A DNA stretch of 64,000 bases from Enterobacter asburiae (GCF_007035645.1 NZ_AP019632.1:1860001-1924000), one strand, 5' to 3'; shown: positions 27,582 to 39,093, counted from the stretch's first letter. Translations and numbers: made by a program. Notes: generated from the sequence alone by a model not told the origin.

Positions 27582-27938
27582 ATGGAAAAACAAAATTTAA
27601 TTGATCAGCTAAATGAAATTGAAAAGCTTATGCACATTTCTTTACCATCTGAATATAAATGCTTTATAATTGAGAACGTCAAGTACGCTGACTTTTATGA
27701 AATTCAACGAGCAAATGGTGACCAGCTTTATGTTTTCAATTGTTTTGATTTGCTTGAAAGAAATAATGCATATGCAATCCAAGAGGTTGAGCCTGACCTT
27801 TTGTTGATTGGTCAAGATGGTGATCTTGGGTATTTTTTGAATCTGTGCAAGGGTACTGATGATATTTATTCTTTAGATCTTGGAGCATTAGGAAGCCTGG
27901 AAATTGATAAAGAAAGTAATAGTATATTTATGTTATAG
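27582..27938 (+). CDS. SMI1/KNR4 (SUKH) family immunity protein
   Basis: A 118-residue SUKH-fold protein. The family pattern is visible: an N-terminal helix (LIDQLNEIEKLMHISLPSEYKCFII), a strand-turn segment, then LLIGQDGDLGYFLNLCKG. SUKH proteins are common cytoplasmic antidotes to nuclease-type polymorphic toxins. It follows the remnants of an rhs core and a possible toxin tail, so it probably protected against that lost toxin. Low GC. Confidence 0.8.
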   Translation: MEKQNLIDQLNEIEKLMHISLPSEYKCFIIENVKYADFYEIQRANGDQLYVFNCFDLLERNNAYAIQEVEPDLLLIGQDGDLGYFLNLCKGTDDIYSLDLGALGSLEIDKESNSIFML

Positions 27939-27976
27939 TTTTGCTTTTATTAAACGCCTAGTTCAGTATTTTGGAA

Positions 27977-28003
27977 AACCCACGCCAAATCGTGCATTTT
28001 TTT
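27977..28003 (+). terminator. Degenerate terminator copy 2
   Basis: CCCACGCCAAATCGTGCA followed by seven T resembles the ychF-facing terminator (CCACGCCAAAGCGTGGA) with a weakened stem. It lies 39 bases after the SUKH stop and is probably the decayed terminator of that module. Confidence 0.5.
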
Positions 28004-28076
28004 AAAAAATAGTTCAAATATAGATTATTTTTTCAGAACTGCCAGATACAACAAAAATAAAATACGATGTAATATT

Positions 28077-28559
28077 ATGAGTGATAAGAGCATGCAAAAA
28101 GTAGATCTACTAATTTCACATAGTCAAATAGTGTTACGATCCCGAGACTATGACGAAAAGCTGAGTCAGTGGGGAAAAGGCAATGTTTCTCAAGGTGCTG
28201 TTCTACACAAGGATTATGTTATATTCGATCCATTACCAGAGGACGCGTTTGGAGCAAACGTCAATATCAAAATAGAGAATAGTTTTAAAATGGATGAAAA
28301 TGCTCAGCGCTGTATTGTTGTGCCATTTTTCATTACGGATAAAGATAAGCTTCAAATCGCTTCTGCAACTGAGAAATTCGATTTAAATATAGATGTGAAC
28401 GATGAAGTTTATTCACTCTTTTATGAGATTTGTGAAGGAGATGAAATTTATTATAATTTCACTCTTGTGCCGGCAAAAGAAGCTATTGCTGCTAAGTTTT
28501 TGCTAGATGACCCTTGGGGAGGAATAAAAGATTATCCTCTCAAAGAAGGGATTTTTTAA
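28077..28559 (+). CDS. ComJ-like protein, probable orphan nuclease immunity
   Basis: A 160-residue signal-less protein resembling the ComJ family, whose Bacillus founder inhibits the competence nuclease NucA. Visible features are DLLISHSQIVLRSRDYD at the N terminus, a GAVLHKDYVIFDPL strand region and CIVVPFFI. ATG 28092 is an in-frame alternative. Similar genes occur as immunity genes beside polymorphic nucleases, but no nuclease precedes it here. It is the last gene before ychF and shares that gene's terminator. Confidence 0.6.
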   Translation: MSDKSMQKVDLLISHSQIVLRSRDYDEKLSQWGKGNVSQGAVLHKDYVIFDPLPEDAFGANVNIKIENSFKMDENAQRCIVVPFFITDKDKLQIASATEKFDLNIDVNDEVYSLFYEICEGDEIYYNFTLVPAKEAIAAKFLLDDPWGGIKDYPLKEGIF

Positions 28560-28592
28560 ATTTAGTATTAACCGGGGAATTTATCTCGGAAT

Positions 28593-28622
28593 AAAAATCC
28601 ACGCCAAAGCGTGGATTTTTTT
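28593..28622. terminator. Bidirectional terminator between the ComJ-like gene and ychF
   Basis: AAATCCACGC pairs with GCGTGGATTT (28595-28604 with 28609-28618) around CAAA. A T run follows on the plus strand and an A run precedes it, so it can serve both converging genes. Related copies are at 26899 and 27977. Confidence 0.85.
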
Positions 28623-28635
28623 CATTCAAAACAAC

Positions 28636-29730
28636 TCAAACGTTAAACAAGAAGTTCATCACATCGCCATCTTTAACGATGTAGTCTTTCCCTTCCGCAC
28701 GCATCTTGCCTGCTTCTTTCGCGCCTTGCTCACCCTTGTAGGTGATGAAGTCTTCAAACGCGATAGTCTGCGCACGAATAAAGCCTTTCTCGAAGTCGGT
28801 GTGGATCTTACCGGCCGCCTGAGGAGCTGTCGCACCCACAGGGATCGTCCACGCACGCACTTCTTTCACGCCAGCGGTGAAGTAGGTCTGAAGGTTCAGC
28901 AGCTCATAGCCCGCGCGGATCACGCGGTTCAGGCCCGGCTCTTCCAGACCCAGCTCGGCCATGAACTCTTCACGGTCGGCGTCGTCCAGCTCAGCGATGT
29001 CGGATTCAACTGCAGCGCAAACCGCCACAACCACAGAACCTTCAGCCGCCGCGATTTCACGCACTTTGTCGAGGTACGGGTTGTTCTCAAAACCGTCTTC
29101 GTTAACGTTGGCGATGTACATGGTTGGCTTCAGGGTCAGGAAGCTCAGGTATTTGATCGCCGCCTTGTCTTCTTCAGTCAGGTTTTTCAGCGCGCGCAGC
29201 ATGCCCGCGTTTTCAAGCTGTGGCAGACATTTTTCCAGCGCAGCCAGTTCCGCTTTCGCGTCCTTGTCGCCGCCTTTGGCTTTCTTCTGCACGCGGTGAA
29301 TAGCGCGTTCGCAGGTGTCGAGGTCAGAGAGCGCCAGCTCGGTGTTGATGACGTCGATGTCGTCAGCCGGATCCACTTTGTTGTTAACGTGGATGATGTT
29401 GTCGTTCTCGAAGCAGCGCACAACGTGGCCGATCGCTTCGGTTTCACGAATGTTGGTCAGGAACTGGTTACCCAGGCCTTCACCTTTGGACGCGCCTTTT
29501 ACCAGGCCCGCGATGTCCACGAATTCCATGGTGGTTGGCAGAATGCGCTGCGGCTTAACGATTTCCGCGAGCTGGTCCAGACGCGGGTCCGGCATTGGCA
29601 CAACGCCGGTGTTAGGTTCGATGGTACAGAACGGGAAGTTCGCCGCTTCGATACCCGCTTTGGTAAGCGCGTTAAACAGGGTGGATTTGCCCACGTTTGG
29701 CAGACCGACGATACCGCATTTGAATCCCAT
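28636..29730 (-). CDS. ychF: Redox-regulated ATPase YchF (Obg-like, OLA1 family)
   Basis: A 364-residue ribosome-binding P-loop ATPase of the Obg family that prefers ATP. G1 motif GLPNVGKST lies near the N terminus, [14 protein letters not shown] provides the G3 region, and the C-terminal TGS domain ends FLFNV. Sequence and length match the E. coli protein. Its 3' end faces the Rhs graveyard, where a decayed copy of that end lies about 1.7 kb away. pth follows on the same strand upstream. Confidence 0.97.
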   Translation of the reverse strand: MGFKCGIVGLPNVGKSTLFNALTKAGIEAANFPFCTIEPNTGVVPMPDPRLDQLAEIVKPQRILPTTMEFVDIAGLVKGASKGEGLGNQFLTNIRETEAIGHVVRCFENDNIIHVNNKVDPADDIDVINTELALSDLDTCERAIHRVQKKAKGGDKDAKAELAALEKCLPQLENAGMLRALKNLTEEDKAAIKYLSFLTLKPTMYIANVNEDGFENNPYLDKVREIAAAEGSVVVAVCAAVESDIAELDDADREEFMAELGLEEPGLNRVIRAGYELLNLQTYFTAGVKEVRAWTIPVGATAPQAAGKIHTDFEKGFIRAQTIAFEDFITYKGEQGAKEAGKMRAEGKDYIVKDGDVMNFLFNV

Positions 29731-29856
29731 TTCTAAATCACCTTAATATCTTGATAATCAATCCGTTAACGATAACCGATTGATGAAAAGTAAATAACTA
29801 CGCCTATTATACACGTAACCCGCATGACGCGCGGTAAAAAAGCCGAATCGGGCGGA

Positions 29857-30441
29857 TTATTGCGCTTTGAAAGCGTGTAAGCGGTTTGTCGCTTTGGTTA
29901 ACCCATCTTTCAGCCAGATTTCAGTGCAGCGCGCCGCTTCGTCTACCGCCTCGTCAATCAGTTTCTGCTCAGAAACCGGGGGCTTACCGAGTACGAAACC
30001 GACAACTTTGTTTTTATCGCCCGGATGGCCGATTCCAACGCGCAAACGGTGGAAATTCGGGTTATTGCCCAGCTTGCTGATGATGTCTTTGAGGCCGTTG
30101 TGGCCGCCGTGCCCGCCGCCCAGCTTGAATTTTGCCACGCCGGGCGGGAGATCCAGCTCATCGTGTGCGACCAGGATTTCATCCGGATTGATGCGATAAA
30201 ACGTTGCCATTGCCGCCACCGCTTTACCACTCAGGTTCATAAAGGTGGTGGGCACCAGTAAACGAACATCCTCGCCAGCAAGGTTGATACGTGAGGTATA
30301 CCCGAAGAATTTAGGTTCTTCACGCAGGGGAGCACGTAACCGCTCGGCCAGCAGATCGACGTACCATGCCCCGGCGTTGTGGCGGGTGGCCGCATACTCT
30401 GCGCCGGGGTTGGCGAGGCCGACAATCAGTTTAATCGTCAC
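29857..30441 (-). CDS. pth: Peptidyl-tRNA hydrolase
   Basis: Pth releases tRNA from peptidyl-tRNAs that drop off ribosomes. The 194-residue product has the family start [22 protein letters not shown] with the catalytic His, the [10 protein letters not shown] segment and the [13 protein letters not shown] loop. A GTG start is used, as in E. coli. It lies upstream of ychF on the same strand with a 126-base gap. Confidence 0.98.
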   Translation of the reverse strand: MTIKLIVGLANPGAEYAATRHNAGAWYVDLLAERLRAPLREEPKFFGYTSRINLAGEDVRLLVPTTFMNLSGKAVAAMATFYRINPDEILVAHDELDLPPGVAKFKLGGGHGGHNGLKDIISKLGNNPNFHRLRVGIGHPGDKNKVVGFVLGKPPVSEQKLIDEAVDEAARCTEIWLKDGLTKATNRLHAFKAQ

Positions 30442-30615
30442 GATTCAATTCCTAATGGGTTCCAGATCTGGCGCGTAGTTTACTGTCTGGCGCGCCGCTT
30501 GACAAAATTCTGCGATCTTCCCAGCGAAATACGAATAATTTCTGATTTGAACCATTAGAATTTCAAGCTGTTCAAAGCCTTATTTGTAAACTTTTGTTTG
30601 GGACTTATCTGTAAT

Positions 30616-30658
30616 TGTGATCATTCACGCAACTCATAAAAGGGGCGTTGTCTATACT
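30616..30658 (+). promoter_or_regulatory. Probable ychH promoter with a CRP-like half-site
   Basis: TATACT at 30653-30658 is a good -10 element, 58 bases before the start codon. A TGTGA half-site at 30616-30620 has a weak partner and centres about 41-42 bases before the expected transcription start, where a class II CRP site would lie. CRP control of ychH is known in E. coli; the site here is only partly convincing. Confidence 0.4.
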
Positions 30659-30715
30659 TTACACACAAGGATTAGGGGCTTTTCCCCTGACAACCCAAAG
30701 TTCCGGAGGTGACAC

Positions 30716-30991
30716 ATGAAACGCAAAAACGCTTCGTTACTCGGTAACGTACTGATGGGATTGGGGCTGTTCGTGATGGTAGCCGGCGTGGGTTATTCCA
30801 TTTTAAACCAGTTACCTCAGATTGACCTCCCGCAATACTTCGCGCACGGCGCGATATTGAGCATCTTCGTTGGTGCGGTATTGTGGCTGGCCGGGGCGCG
30901 CGTGAGCGGGCATGAGGAAGTCTGCGATAAATACTGGTGGGTGCGCCACTACGACAAACGCTGTCGTCGCGATCAGCATAAGCACAGCTAG
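30716..30991 (+). CDS. ychH: Stress-induced small membrane protein YchH
   Basis: A 91-residue inner-membrane protein with two transmembrane helices (about 10-30 and 43-60) and a basic His-rich tail. It matches E. coli YchH, a stress-induced protein. The ribosome-binding site CGGAGG lies 7 bases before the ATG. It is monocistronic, divergent from pth and ended by a clear terminator. Confidence 0.93.
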   Translation: MKRKNASLLGNVLMGLGLFVMVAGVGYSILNQLPQIDLPQYFAHGAILSIFVGAVLWLAGARVSGHEEVCDKYWWVRHYDKRCRRDQHKHS

Positions 30992-31013
30992 TGCTACGAT
31001 AAAGAACGCCGAA

Positions 31014-31041
31014 ACGGCTCCCGAGGGAGTCGTTTTTTTTT
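31014..31041 (+). terminator. Terminator of ychH
   Basis: CGGCTCCC pairs with GGGAGTCG (one G-U pair), followed by nine T. Confidence 0.85.
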
Positions 31042-31051
31042 GCATCAAGGG

Positions 31052-31082
31052 TTGACCCTCACGTAACGTAAGGCTCCAGAGT
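31052..31082 (+). promoter_or_regulatory. MerR-type promoter and operator
   Basis: TTGACC (31052-31057) is separated by about 19 bases from a weak -10 (CAGAGT, 31077-31082). The long spacer holds the near-perfect palindrome CCTCACGTAACGTAAGG (31057-31073), the usual geometry for activation by a MerR-family regulator. It lies 31 bases before the merR-like gene, suggesting autoregulation. Confidence 0.7.
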
Positions 31083-31112
31083 GGCGTCACTTGCAAAGAA
31101 AAAGGAGCAGTT

Positions 31113-32153
31113 ATGTTGATTCAGGTGGGTGAGCTGGCGAAACGCGCCGGGATCACCGTGCGGACATTGCACCACTATGAGCAAACAGGATTGTTGCTGC
31201 CTTCTGCCAGAAGCGCGGCAGGTTACCGGCTTTACAACCTGGCGGATGTCCAGCGTCTGCATATGATCCAGGCGCTGGCAAAAGCGGGGCTGGAACTTGC
31301 TGAAATCAGGGATTTCCTGGAACAGGAGTCGCTGTCGTTAACCGAGTTACTCGATGCGCAAATCACGCTGCTGGATAAACAGCTGCGCAGCATACATACG
31401 CTGCGCGATCGGCTGGTGGAGCTGCGAACCGGGCTTCTCGACGATGCGACGCCGGATCTGGAATCCTGGCTACAGACTCTGGAGTTAATGAATATGTACG
31501 ATCGCTGGTTTAGCAAAGAAGAGTTACAGCAGCTGCCGTTTGCGGTGCAGAAGGATGCGCTGACGGCTATCTGGTCAGGGCTGGTTGCAGAGGCCAACAC
31601 GCTGCTGGAGCACCATATACCCGCTACTGACGCCCGGGCGATGGATCTGGCGACGCGCTGGATGGAGCGCCTTGAGCAGGACACGGCGGGCAAGCCGGAG
31701 TTTCTCACCCGGCTGAACGAGATGCACAGCGTTGAACCGCAGATGCAGGCGCAGACCGGCATCACGCCGGAGATGACGGATTACATCACGCGCGCGTTTG
31801 CTGAGTCTAAGCTCTGCATATGGGAGAAGTATCTCACTGCCGAAGAGATGGCCTTTACCCGGGCACACTACTTTGACCGCATGATGGAGTGGCCGCCGCT
31901 GGTGGCAAAACTGCATCAGGCGCAGCGGGAAAATATCGATCCTGCCTGTGAGGAGGCGCAAAAGCTGGCTGAAAACTGGCTGGCATTGTTCCAGTCTTAC
32001 GCGGGCAAGAACCCGGAAACTCAGCAAAAGTTTCGTACTGCCATGCAGCAGGAGCCGCACCTGATGAAAGGAACCTGGATGACGCCTGCCGTGCTTGCAT
32101 GGCTCCAGCAGGCGATCGGGGTGATGATGCAGAGACGTTTCTCTGCATCATGA
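31113..32153 (+). CDS. MerR-family regulator with TipAS-type C-terminal domain
   Basis: A 346-residue regulator. The N-terminal MerR DNA-binding domain (about 1-70) reads [26 protein letters not shown] with GYRLYN following; a dimerisation helix leads to a C-terminal all-helical region (about 120-340) like TipAS antibiotic-recognition domains. It probably senses a small molecule and controls its own promoter. E. coli has no gene at this position between ychH and dauA. It converges on dauA with only 3 bases between stops. Confidence 0.85.
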   Translation: MLIQVGELAKRAGITVRTLHHYEQTGLLLPSARSAAGYRLYNLADVQRLHMIQALAKAGLELAEIRDFLEQESLSLTELLDAQITLLDKQLRSIHTLRDRLVELRTGLLDDATPDLESWLQTLELMNMYDRWFSKEELQQLPFAVQKDALTAIWSGLVAEANTLLEHHIPATDARAMDLATRWMERLEQDTAGKPEFLTRLNEMHSVEPQMQAQTGITPEMTDYITRAFAESKLCIWEKYLTAEEMAFTRAHYFDRMMEWPPLVAKLHQAQRENIDPACEEAQKLAENWLALFQSYAGKNPETQQKFRTAMQQEPHLMKGTWMTPAVLAWLQQAIGVMMQRRFSAS

Positions 32154-32156
32154 GAC

Positions 32157-33836
32157 TCACAGATCCGCTAACGCGGCTTCACGGTTAGGGTAGAAGGAGA
32201 GTCGGCCAGGGATCGGCTGTACGCCCGCGCGCGCCATGGTGCGCAGCGGCTGAAACTCCAGGTTACTCACCCGCAGCTCGCAGCCTTCCGGCAGACGTTT
32301 CACAAAGCGCTGGAAGGCATCCAGGCCGCCTGCATCCAGCACCGGTACGGCATCCCATTTCAGCACCACAACCCGTTTGCCCGCGATGCGGGACTCCAGA
32401 TCGCTGAACAGACCTTCCGCCGCGGCGAAGAACAGCGGACCAATCACGCGCAGCACCAGCACATCGTCAGGCACCTCGACGTTAACCGGGGAAAGGCGCG
32501 TCATCTGCGCGATACGGCGCATAAACAGCAGGGAAGCCAGCACGATCCCGACGCTGATGGCGATAACCATATCGAACAGCACGGTCAGCGACATGCAGAT
32601 CAGCATCACGATGATGTCGTCTTTCGGCGCGCGACGAAGCAGGTTCACCACCTTGTGCGCCTCGCTCATGTTCCAGGCCACCATCAGCAGCAGGGCGGCC
32701 ATGGCGGAAAGCGGTAGCCAGGAGAGCAGCGGGGCGAGGATCAGCAGGGCGAGGATCACCAGCACGGAGTGGATAACCGCCGAAACCGGTGAGGTTGCAC
32801 CCGCGCGCACGTTGGCCGCAGAACGGGCGATGGCTGCCGTTGCGGTAATACCGCCGAAGAACGGCGCGACGAGGTTGCCTAATCCCTGACCGACCAGTTC
32901 GCTGTTGGCTTTGTGCTTGGTGCCGGTCATCCCGTCCAGAACGACGGCGCAGAGCAGGGATTCAATCGCCCCCAGCATTGCCATAGAGAACGCGGCGGGA
33001 AGCAGGGCTCGCAGGGAATCCCAGCTTAGGGTGAAGCTGGAGCCGGGCATGTCCCACGGCAGCACCAGCTGCGGTAGCAGTTGCGGAATGCCGCTACCCT
33101 GTGAACCGTCCGCCAGAACATAGTGGAACTGCGAGCCGATAGTCGCGACGTGACCACCGAACATATTGACGATCGCCATCACCGCGCAGCCCAGCAGCAG
33201 CGCGGGCAGATGGCCCGGCAGACGAATACCGAGGCGAGGCCAGACGATCAGCGTGCCCAGCGTCACAATCCCGATGGCGGCGTCGCCCAGGTTGGCCGTC
33301 GGCAGCGCCATAAACAGCGCCCCCACTTTTTGCAGGTAGTGCTCCGGTACGTGGGGCATCTGCAGGCCGAGGAAATCCTTGATCTGCATGGTTCCGATGG
33401 TGATACCAATCCCCGATGTGAATCCCAGCGTTACGGAAAGGGGAATATATTCAATCAGGCGACCAAAGCGGGCCAGACCAAACAGAATCAAAAAGACGCC
33501 GGACATCAGAGTGGCGACCAGTAGGCCTGCCAGACCAAACTGCTGTGAAACCGGGTAGAGGATCACCACGAAGGCGGCGGTCGGGCCGGAGACGCTGAAG
33601 CGCGAGCCGCCCGTCAGGGCAATGACTATCCCGGCAACGGCCGAGGTGTACAGACCGTACTGCGGCGCAACGCCGCTGCCAATCGCCAGCGCCATCGCCA
33701 GCGGGATGGCGATAATGCCGACGGTGATCCCGGCAATCAGGTCACGGACAAAGCGTGACGAGGTGTACTTCTCTTTCCAGCAGGCGTCGATGAGGGCGCG
33801 AAAGGGCAGAACATGTGAGGAGGTTACGTTTTTCAC
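32157..33836 (-). CDS. dauA: SulP-family C4-dicarboxylate transporter DauA
   Basis: DauA takes up succinate, aspartate and fumarate under aerobic acidic conditions. The 559-residue protein has the SulP membrane domain (about 1-420, with [18 protein letters not shown] and [13 protein letters not shown]) and a cytoplasmic STAS domain at about 440-545. It matches E. coli DauA (formerly YchM). It is transcribed in the same direction as prs but separated from it by a terminator. Confidence 0.95.
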   Translation of the reverse strand: MKNVTSSHVLPFRALIDACWKEKYTSSRFVRDLIAGITVGIIAIPLAMALAIGSGVAPQYGLYTSAVAGIVIALTGGSRFSVSGPTAAFVVILYPVSQQFGLAGLLVATLMSGVFLILFGLARFGRLIEYIPLSVTLGFTSGIGITIGTMQIKDFLGLQMPHVPEHYLQKVGALFMALPTANLGDAAIGIVTLGTLIVWPRLGIRLPGHLPALLLGCAVMAIVNMFGGHVATIGSQFHYVLADGSQGSGIPQLLPQLVLPWDMPGSSFTLSWDSLRALLPAAFSMAMLGAIESLLCAVVLDGMTGTKHKANSELVGQGLGNLVAPFFGGITATAAIARSAANVRAGATSPVSAVIHSVLVILALLILAPLLSWLPLSAMAALLLMVAWNMSEAHKVVNLLRRAPKDDIIVMLICMSLTVLFDMVIAISVGIVLASLLFMRRIAQMTRLSPVNVEVPDDVLVLRVIGPLFFAAAEGLFSDLESRIAGKRVVVLKWDAVPVLDAGGLDAFQRFVKRLPEGCELRVSNLEFQPLRTMARAGVQPIPGRLSFYPNREAALADL

Positions 33837-33920
33837 AATTATCTATCATCCGTATGCGCATCATCTGTCATGTGAATGGCAGGTGAAGGAGGCATTAATC
33901 ATACAAATAAAACCCGGAGA

Positions 33921-33947
33921 CAAAAAAACCCGCCGCAGCGGGTTTTT
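33921..33947 (-). terminator. Terminator of prs
   Basis: AAACCCGC pairs with GCGGGTTT around CGCA; read on the minus strand it ends with a T run. It starts 13 bases beyond the prs stop. Confidence 0.85.
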
Positions 33948-33960
33948 CGGCCGTGTTCGA

Positions 33961-34977
<1,017 letters not shown>

Positions 34978-35033
34978 CTATCCAGGCGGTGTATTAAAGA
35001 GCGCGATGCAACGTCTGGAACAGGGTGACGTTG

Positions 35034-35903
35034 TCACCGAAACTCAGTCTGCGCCAGAATGGTCTGCTGTAGGGGGGAGGTGTTCATCCCGCGAGCTACA
35101 AAACCATGCAGCCAAACCGGCGCTTGCTCAAGCACCTGACGAGCGGCGGATTCGGTGTCAAATTCAGCAAAGACACAGGCTCCTGTACCAGTCAGGCGCG
35201 ACGGCGCGTATTCTAACAGCCAGGAAAGCACCGCATCAACCTCGCGAAAACGTTTTCTTGCGATATCCTCGCAATCGTTGCTGAATTCACAATTTAATAA
35301 CGTTTCTATTGACCGAACCGGGGTATTCCTTTTCAGGTCAGGATCTTTAAAGATGACCGGCGTCGGAATGCTCACGCCAGGATGGGCAACCAGATACCAC
35401 TTCTCCGGCGGTTCAGCCGGGGAGAGGATCTCACCCACGCCTTCAGCAAAGGCCGCATGACCGCGCACAAACACCGGGACATCCGCCCCCAGCGTCAGGC
35501 CCAGGGCTGCCAGTTCGTCCTTCGACAGCCCGCAGCCCCAGAGGTGGTTCAGCGCAACCAGCACGGTGGCGGCGTTGGATGAGCCGCCGCCCAGACCGCC
35601 GCCCATCGGCAGGCGTTTCTCGATACGGATATCCGCACCGCTTCCCGCGGGCAGACGGCCCGATTCCGCCGCGGCTTTCATCAGCAGACGCGCGGCGCGC
35701 ACGATCAGGTTGTCCTCATGCGCCACGCCTTCGACAGGCGTTAGCAGGCAAATCTGCCCGTCCTGGCGCAGTTCAATGGAGATCGTGTCGCCATAGTCAA
35801 TAAACTGAAACAGCGTCTGCAGGGTGTGATAACCGTCAGCACGCTGGCCGGTGATGTATAAAAACAGGTTCAGCTTTGCCGGAGAGGGCCAGTGGGTCAT
35901 CAT
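35034..35903 (-). CDS. ispE: 4-diphosphocytidyl-2-C-methyl-D-erythritol kinase
   Basis: IspE phosphorylates CDP-methylerythritol in the MEP isoprenoid pathway. The 289-residue protein has the GHMP-kinase ATP loop [14 protein letters not shown] and the N-terminal [14 protein letters not shown]. It overlaps lolB by 4 bases, an arrangement shared with E. coli. The C-terminal end (after GFVARG) differs from E. coli, as is usual between genera. Confidence 0.97.
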   Translation of the reverse strand: MMTHWPSPAKLNLFLYITGQRADGYHTLQTLFQFIDYGDTISIELRQDGQICLLTPVEGVAHEDNLIVRAARLLMKAAAESGRLPAGSGADIRIEKRLPMGGGLGGGSSNAATVLVALNHLWGCGLSKDELAALGLTLGADVPVFVRGHAAFAEGVGEILSPAEPPEKWYLVAHPGVSIPTPVIFKDPDLKRNTPVRSIETLLNCEFSNDCEDIARKRFREVDAVLSWLLEYAPSRLTGTGACVFAEFDTESAARQVLEQAPVWLHGFVARGMNTSPLQQTILAQTEFR

Positions 35904-36511
35904 TTAACGATCCAGTTGTCCATTTTCAGCTTGATACGCTGGCTGCCCTGGGTCAGCTCCATGTTTGATGGCAGCGACGGTTTACTCTTGCTGTCATAGG
36001 CGCTGTACACCACTTTCCAGGTTTTGCCGTTCTGGGTGTAGTTCACCTGGCTCAGACGGTACTGATCGTCAAGGGTGTAGTCAGTTGCCTCGCCCGGTAG
36101 GCCAAGGATCCACTGGCGCAGGCTGTTGAGCGGGATAGGCATCCCGGTCAGCTTGCCAATCATCTCTTCGGCATCGGTCGCGGTATAGTGCTGGCCTTTG
36201 TTATCGGTGATCTGCGCTTCGCCCGGTTTGGCGATAAGCTCCAGCTCGGTGCTGCCCAGCGGGTTCAGCAGCAGCAGGCGGTAGTTGTCCTGCCCCGTCT
36301 GCTGCCAGAAGAAGCGGGCATAAACCTTTTGCTCGTCAGAGAGATAAGCGAAAGCGCCGCGGGTCTGGTACTGGTTCAAATTACGGACGTCCTGCTGATG
36401 CTGACGCCACTGCGGTGAATCAGGGCTTTTGCCCGGGCCTTTTGGTTGGGTGACGGTACAGGCGGTCAGAACCAGTGCTGCCAGCGGCAGCAGGCGAATC
36501 AGTCGGGTCAT
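35900..36511 (-). CDS. lolB: Outer-membrane lipoprotein insertion factor LolB
   Basis: LolB receives lipoproteins from LolA and inserts them in the outer membrane. The 203-residue precursor has a signal peptide with lipobox LTAC (Cys18), then the LolB fold with YQTRGAFAY and [10 protein letters not shown]. Its stop overlaps the ispE start. It diverges from hemA across a 201-base intergenic region, which must hold both promoters; I could not place them with confidence. Confidence 0.96.
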   Translation of the reverse strand: MTRLIRLLPLAALVLTACTVTQPKGPGKSPDSPQWRQHQQDVRNLNQYQTRGAFAYLSDEQKVYARFFWQQTGQDNYRLLLLNPLGSTELELIAKPGEAQITDNKGQHYTATDAEEMIGKLTGMPIPLNSLRQWILGLPGEATDYTLDDQYRLSQVNYTQNGKTWKVVYSAYDSKSKPSLPSNMELTQGSQRIKLKMDNWIVK

Positions 36512-36712
36512 AATGAGGACAAATCCTTGAGATACGTTGCAGTTATAACTGTTAATGCTAGCGTCGAAGGGGGCTACCGTCTACGTTCAAATTATCTCAA
36601 AGGGTTGTGTAACCTATTACTCCGAAAGGGGGCAGTCCCTTTTATTGATCTCGCGCATCCTGTATGATGCGTTCTGCTAACCTTATTAACGCTGGTACTA
36701 CTCCCGCTCAAC

Positions 36713-37969
36713 ATGACCCTATTAGCACTCGGCATCAACCACAAAACGGCTCCGGTTTCGCTGCGAGAACGCGTGACGTTTTCGCCGGATACGCTTGACC
36801 TGGCGCTGGACAGCCTGCTTGCACAGCCTATGGTGCAGGGTGGCGTGGTGCTCTCGACGTGCAACCGTACCGAGCTGTATTTAAGCGTGGAAGAGCAGGA
36901 CAACCTGCACGAAGCGCTGATCCGCTGGCTATGTGACTACCACAACCTCAATGAAGACGAGCTGCGCAACAGCCTGTACTGGCATCAGGACAACGATGCC
37001 GTCAGCCATCTGATGCGCGTCGCCAGCGGGCTGGATTCGCTGGTGCTGGGCGAGCCGCAAATTCTGGGTCAGGTGAAAAAAGCCTTTGCGGATTCGCAAA
37101 AAGGGCATCTGAAGGCCAGCGAGCTGGAGCGCATGTTCCAGAAGTCGTTCTCCGTGGCGAAGCGTGTGCGAACCGAAACCGACATTGGTGCCAGTGCGGT
37201 TTCTGTTGCTTTCGCGGCCTGCACCCTTGCACGCCAAATCTTTGAATCCCTTTCTACCGTCACCGTGATGCTGGTGGGGGCGGGCGAAACCATCGAACTT
37301 GTGGCGCGCCATCTGCGCGAGCATAAAGTGAAAAAGATGATTATCGCTAACCGCACCCGCGAACGCGCGCAGGTGCTGGCGGATGAAGTGGGGGCAGAGG
37401 TGGTTGCCCTGAGCGACATCGATGAACGCCTGAAAGAGGCGGACATTATTATCAGTTCTACCGCCAGCCCGCTGCCGATTATCGGAAAAGGGATGGTGGA
37501 GCGTGCCCTGAAGTCCCGCCGTAATCAGCCGATGCTGCTGGTGGATATCGCCGTCCCGCGCGATGTTGAGCCGGAAGTGGGAAAGCTGCCTAATGCCTAT
37601 CTCTACAGCGTGGATGACCTGCAAAGCATCATTTCGCACAACCTTGCCCAGCGTAAAGCGGCGGCGGTTCAGGCGGAAACCATCGTTGAGCAGGAAACCA
37701 GTGAGTTTATGGCCTGGCTGCGCGCGCAAAGCGTCAGCGAGACCATCCGCGAGTACCGCGGGCAGGCGGAGCAGGTGCGTGATGACCTGACTGCCAAAGC
37801 GTTAGCAGCCCTTGAACAGGGCGGCGACGCCAATGCGATTATGCAGGATCTGGCGTGGAAACTGACCAACCGCCTGATCCATGCACCAACCAAATCTCTT
37901 CAGCAGGCTGCCCGTGACGGGGATGATGAACGCCTGACTATTCTGCGCAACAGCCTCGGGCTGGAATAG
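36713..37969 (+). CDS. hemA: Glutamyl-tRNA reductase
   Basis: HemA reduces glutamyl-tRNA to glutamate-1-semialdehyde, the first step of C5 haem synthesis. The 418-residue product has STCNRTELY with the catalytic Cys50, the NADPH-binding [14 protein letters not shown], and the N-terminal [11 protein letters not shown] associated with haem-regulated proteolysis. Length equals that of E. coli. prfA follows after 41 bases. Confidence 0.98.
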   Translation: MTLLALGINHKTAPVSLRERVTFSPDTLDLALDSLLAQPMVQGGVVLSTCNRTELYLSVEEQDNLHEALIRWLCDYHNLNEDELRNSLYWHQDNDAVSHLMRVASGLDSLVLGEPQILGQVKKAFADSQKGHLKASELERMFQKSFSVAKRVRTETDIGASAVSVAFAACTLARQIFESLSTVTVMLVGAGETIELVARHLREHKVKKMIIANRTRERAQVLADEVGAEVVALSDIDERLKEADIIISSTASPLPIIGKGMVERALKSRRNQPMLLVDIAVPRDVEPEVGKLPNAYLYSVDDLQSIISHNLAQRKAAAVQAETIVEQETSEFMAWLRAQSVSETIREYRGQAEQVRDDLTAKALAALEQGGDANAIMQDLAWKLTNRLIHAPTKSLQQAARDGDDERLTILRNSLGLE

Positions 37970-38010
37970 CGCCCTATACCCATTTTCTAAGACAAGGTGC
38001 ACTTACGCCT

Positions 38011-39093
38011 ATGAAGCCTTCTATCGTCGCTAAACTGGAAGCTCTGCACGAGCGCCATGAAGAAGTACAGGCGCTGCTCGGGGATGCCGGGACCATTGCG
38101 GACCAGGAACGTTTTCGCGCGCTCTCGCGTGAATACGCGCAGTTAAGTGATGTTTCTAAATGCTTTACCGACTGGCGACAGGTTCAGGAAGATATCGAAA
38201 CCGCGCAGATGATGCTCGACGATCCTGAAATGCGCGAGATGGCGCAGGAAGAGTTGCAGGATGCGAAAGCGCGTTCTGAAGAGATGGAGCAGCAGCTTCA
38301 GGTGCTTCTGCTGCCGAAAGATCCGGACGACGAGCGTAACGCGTTTGTGGAAGTGCGTGCCGGTACCGGCGGTGACGAAGCGGCGCTGTTTGCCGGGGAT
38401 CTGTTCCGCATGTACAGCCGCTACGCCGAATCGCGTCGCTGGCGCGTGGAGATCATGAGCGCCAACGAAGGCGAACATGGTGGCTACAAAGAGGTTATCG
38501 CCAAGATCAGCGGCGACGGCGTGTACGGTCGTCTCAAGTTTGAATCCGGCGGTCACCGCGTGCAGCGCGTGCCGGCCACCGAATCTCAGGGCCGCATTCA
38601 CACCTCCGCCTGTACGGTTGCGGTGATGCCGGAGCTGCCGGAAGCTGAACTGCCCGACATCAATCCGGCGGACCTGCGTATTGATACGTTCCGCTCCTCT
38701 GGCGCGGGCGGTCAGCACGTTAACACCACCGACTCCGCCATCCGTATTACCCACCTGCCGACCGGCATCGTCGTCGAATGTCAGGACGAGCGTTCGCAGC
38801 ACAAAAACAAAGCCAAGGCGTTGTCCGTGCTGGGCGCGCGTATCCACGCAGCCGAAATGGCGAAGCGCCAGCAGGCGGAAGCGTCTACGCGGCGTAACCT
38901 GCTGGGCAGCGGCGATCGCAGCGACCGTAACCGCACCTACAATTTCCCGCAGGGGCGCGTAACCGATCACCGCATCAACCTGACGCTGTACCGTCTGGAC
39001 GAGGTGATGGAAGGGAAGCTGGATATGCTGATCGAGCCTATCGTGCAGGAATACCAGGCCGACCAGCTGGCGGCGCTGTCCGAGCAGGAATAA
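38011..39093 (+). CDS. prfA: Peptide chain release factor 1
   Basis: RF1 ends translation at UAG and UAA. The 360-residue protein has the catalytic GGQ loop ([10 protein letters not shown]), which PrmC methylates on Gln, and the PAT codon-recognition motif within [10 protein letters not shown]. The stop overlaps the prmC start by one base (TAATG), coupling the substrate to its modifying enzyme. Confidence 0.98.
   Translation: MKPSIVAKLEALHERHEEVQALLGDAGTIADQERFRALSREYAQLSDVSKCFTDWRQVQEDIETAQMMLDDPEMREMAQEELQDAKARSEEMEQQLQVLLLPKDPDDERNAFVEVRAGTGGDEAALFAGDLFRMYSRYAESRRWRVEIMSANEGEHGGYKEVIAKISGDGVYGRLKFESGGHRVQRVPATESQGRIHTSACTVAVMPELPEAELPDINPADLRIDTFRSSGAGGQHVNTTDSAIRITHLPTGIVVECQDERSQHKNKAKALSVLGARIHAAEMAKRQQAEASTRRNLLGSGDRSDRNRTYNFPQGRVTDHRINLTLYRLDEVMEGKLDMLIEPIVQEYQADQLAALSEQE

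Noticed and set aside
28726..29736. A 336-codon plus-strand frame opposite ychF
   Set aside because: It is fully antisense to a highly conserved gene, and its residues follow from ychF codon usage.
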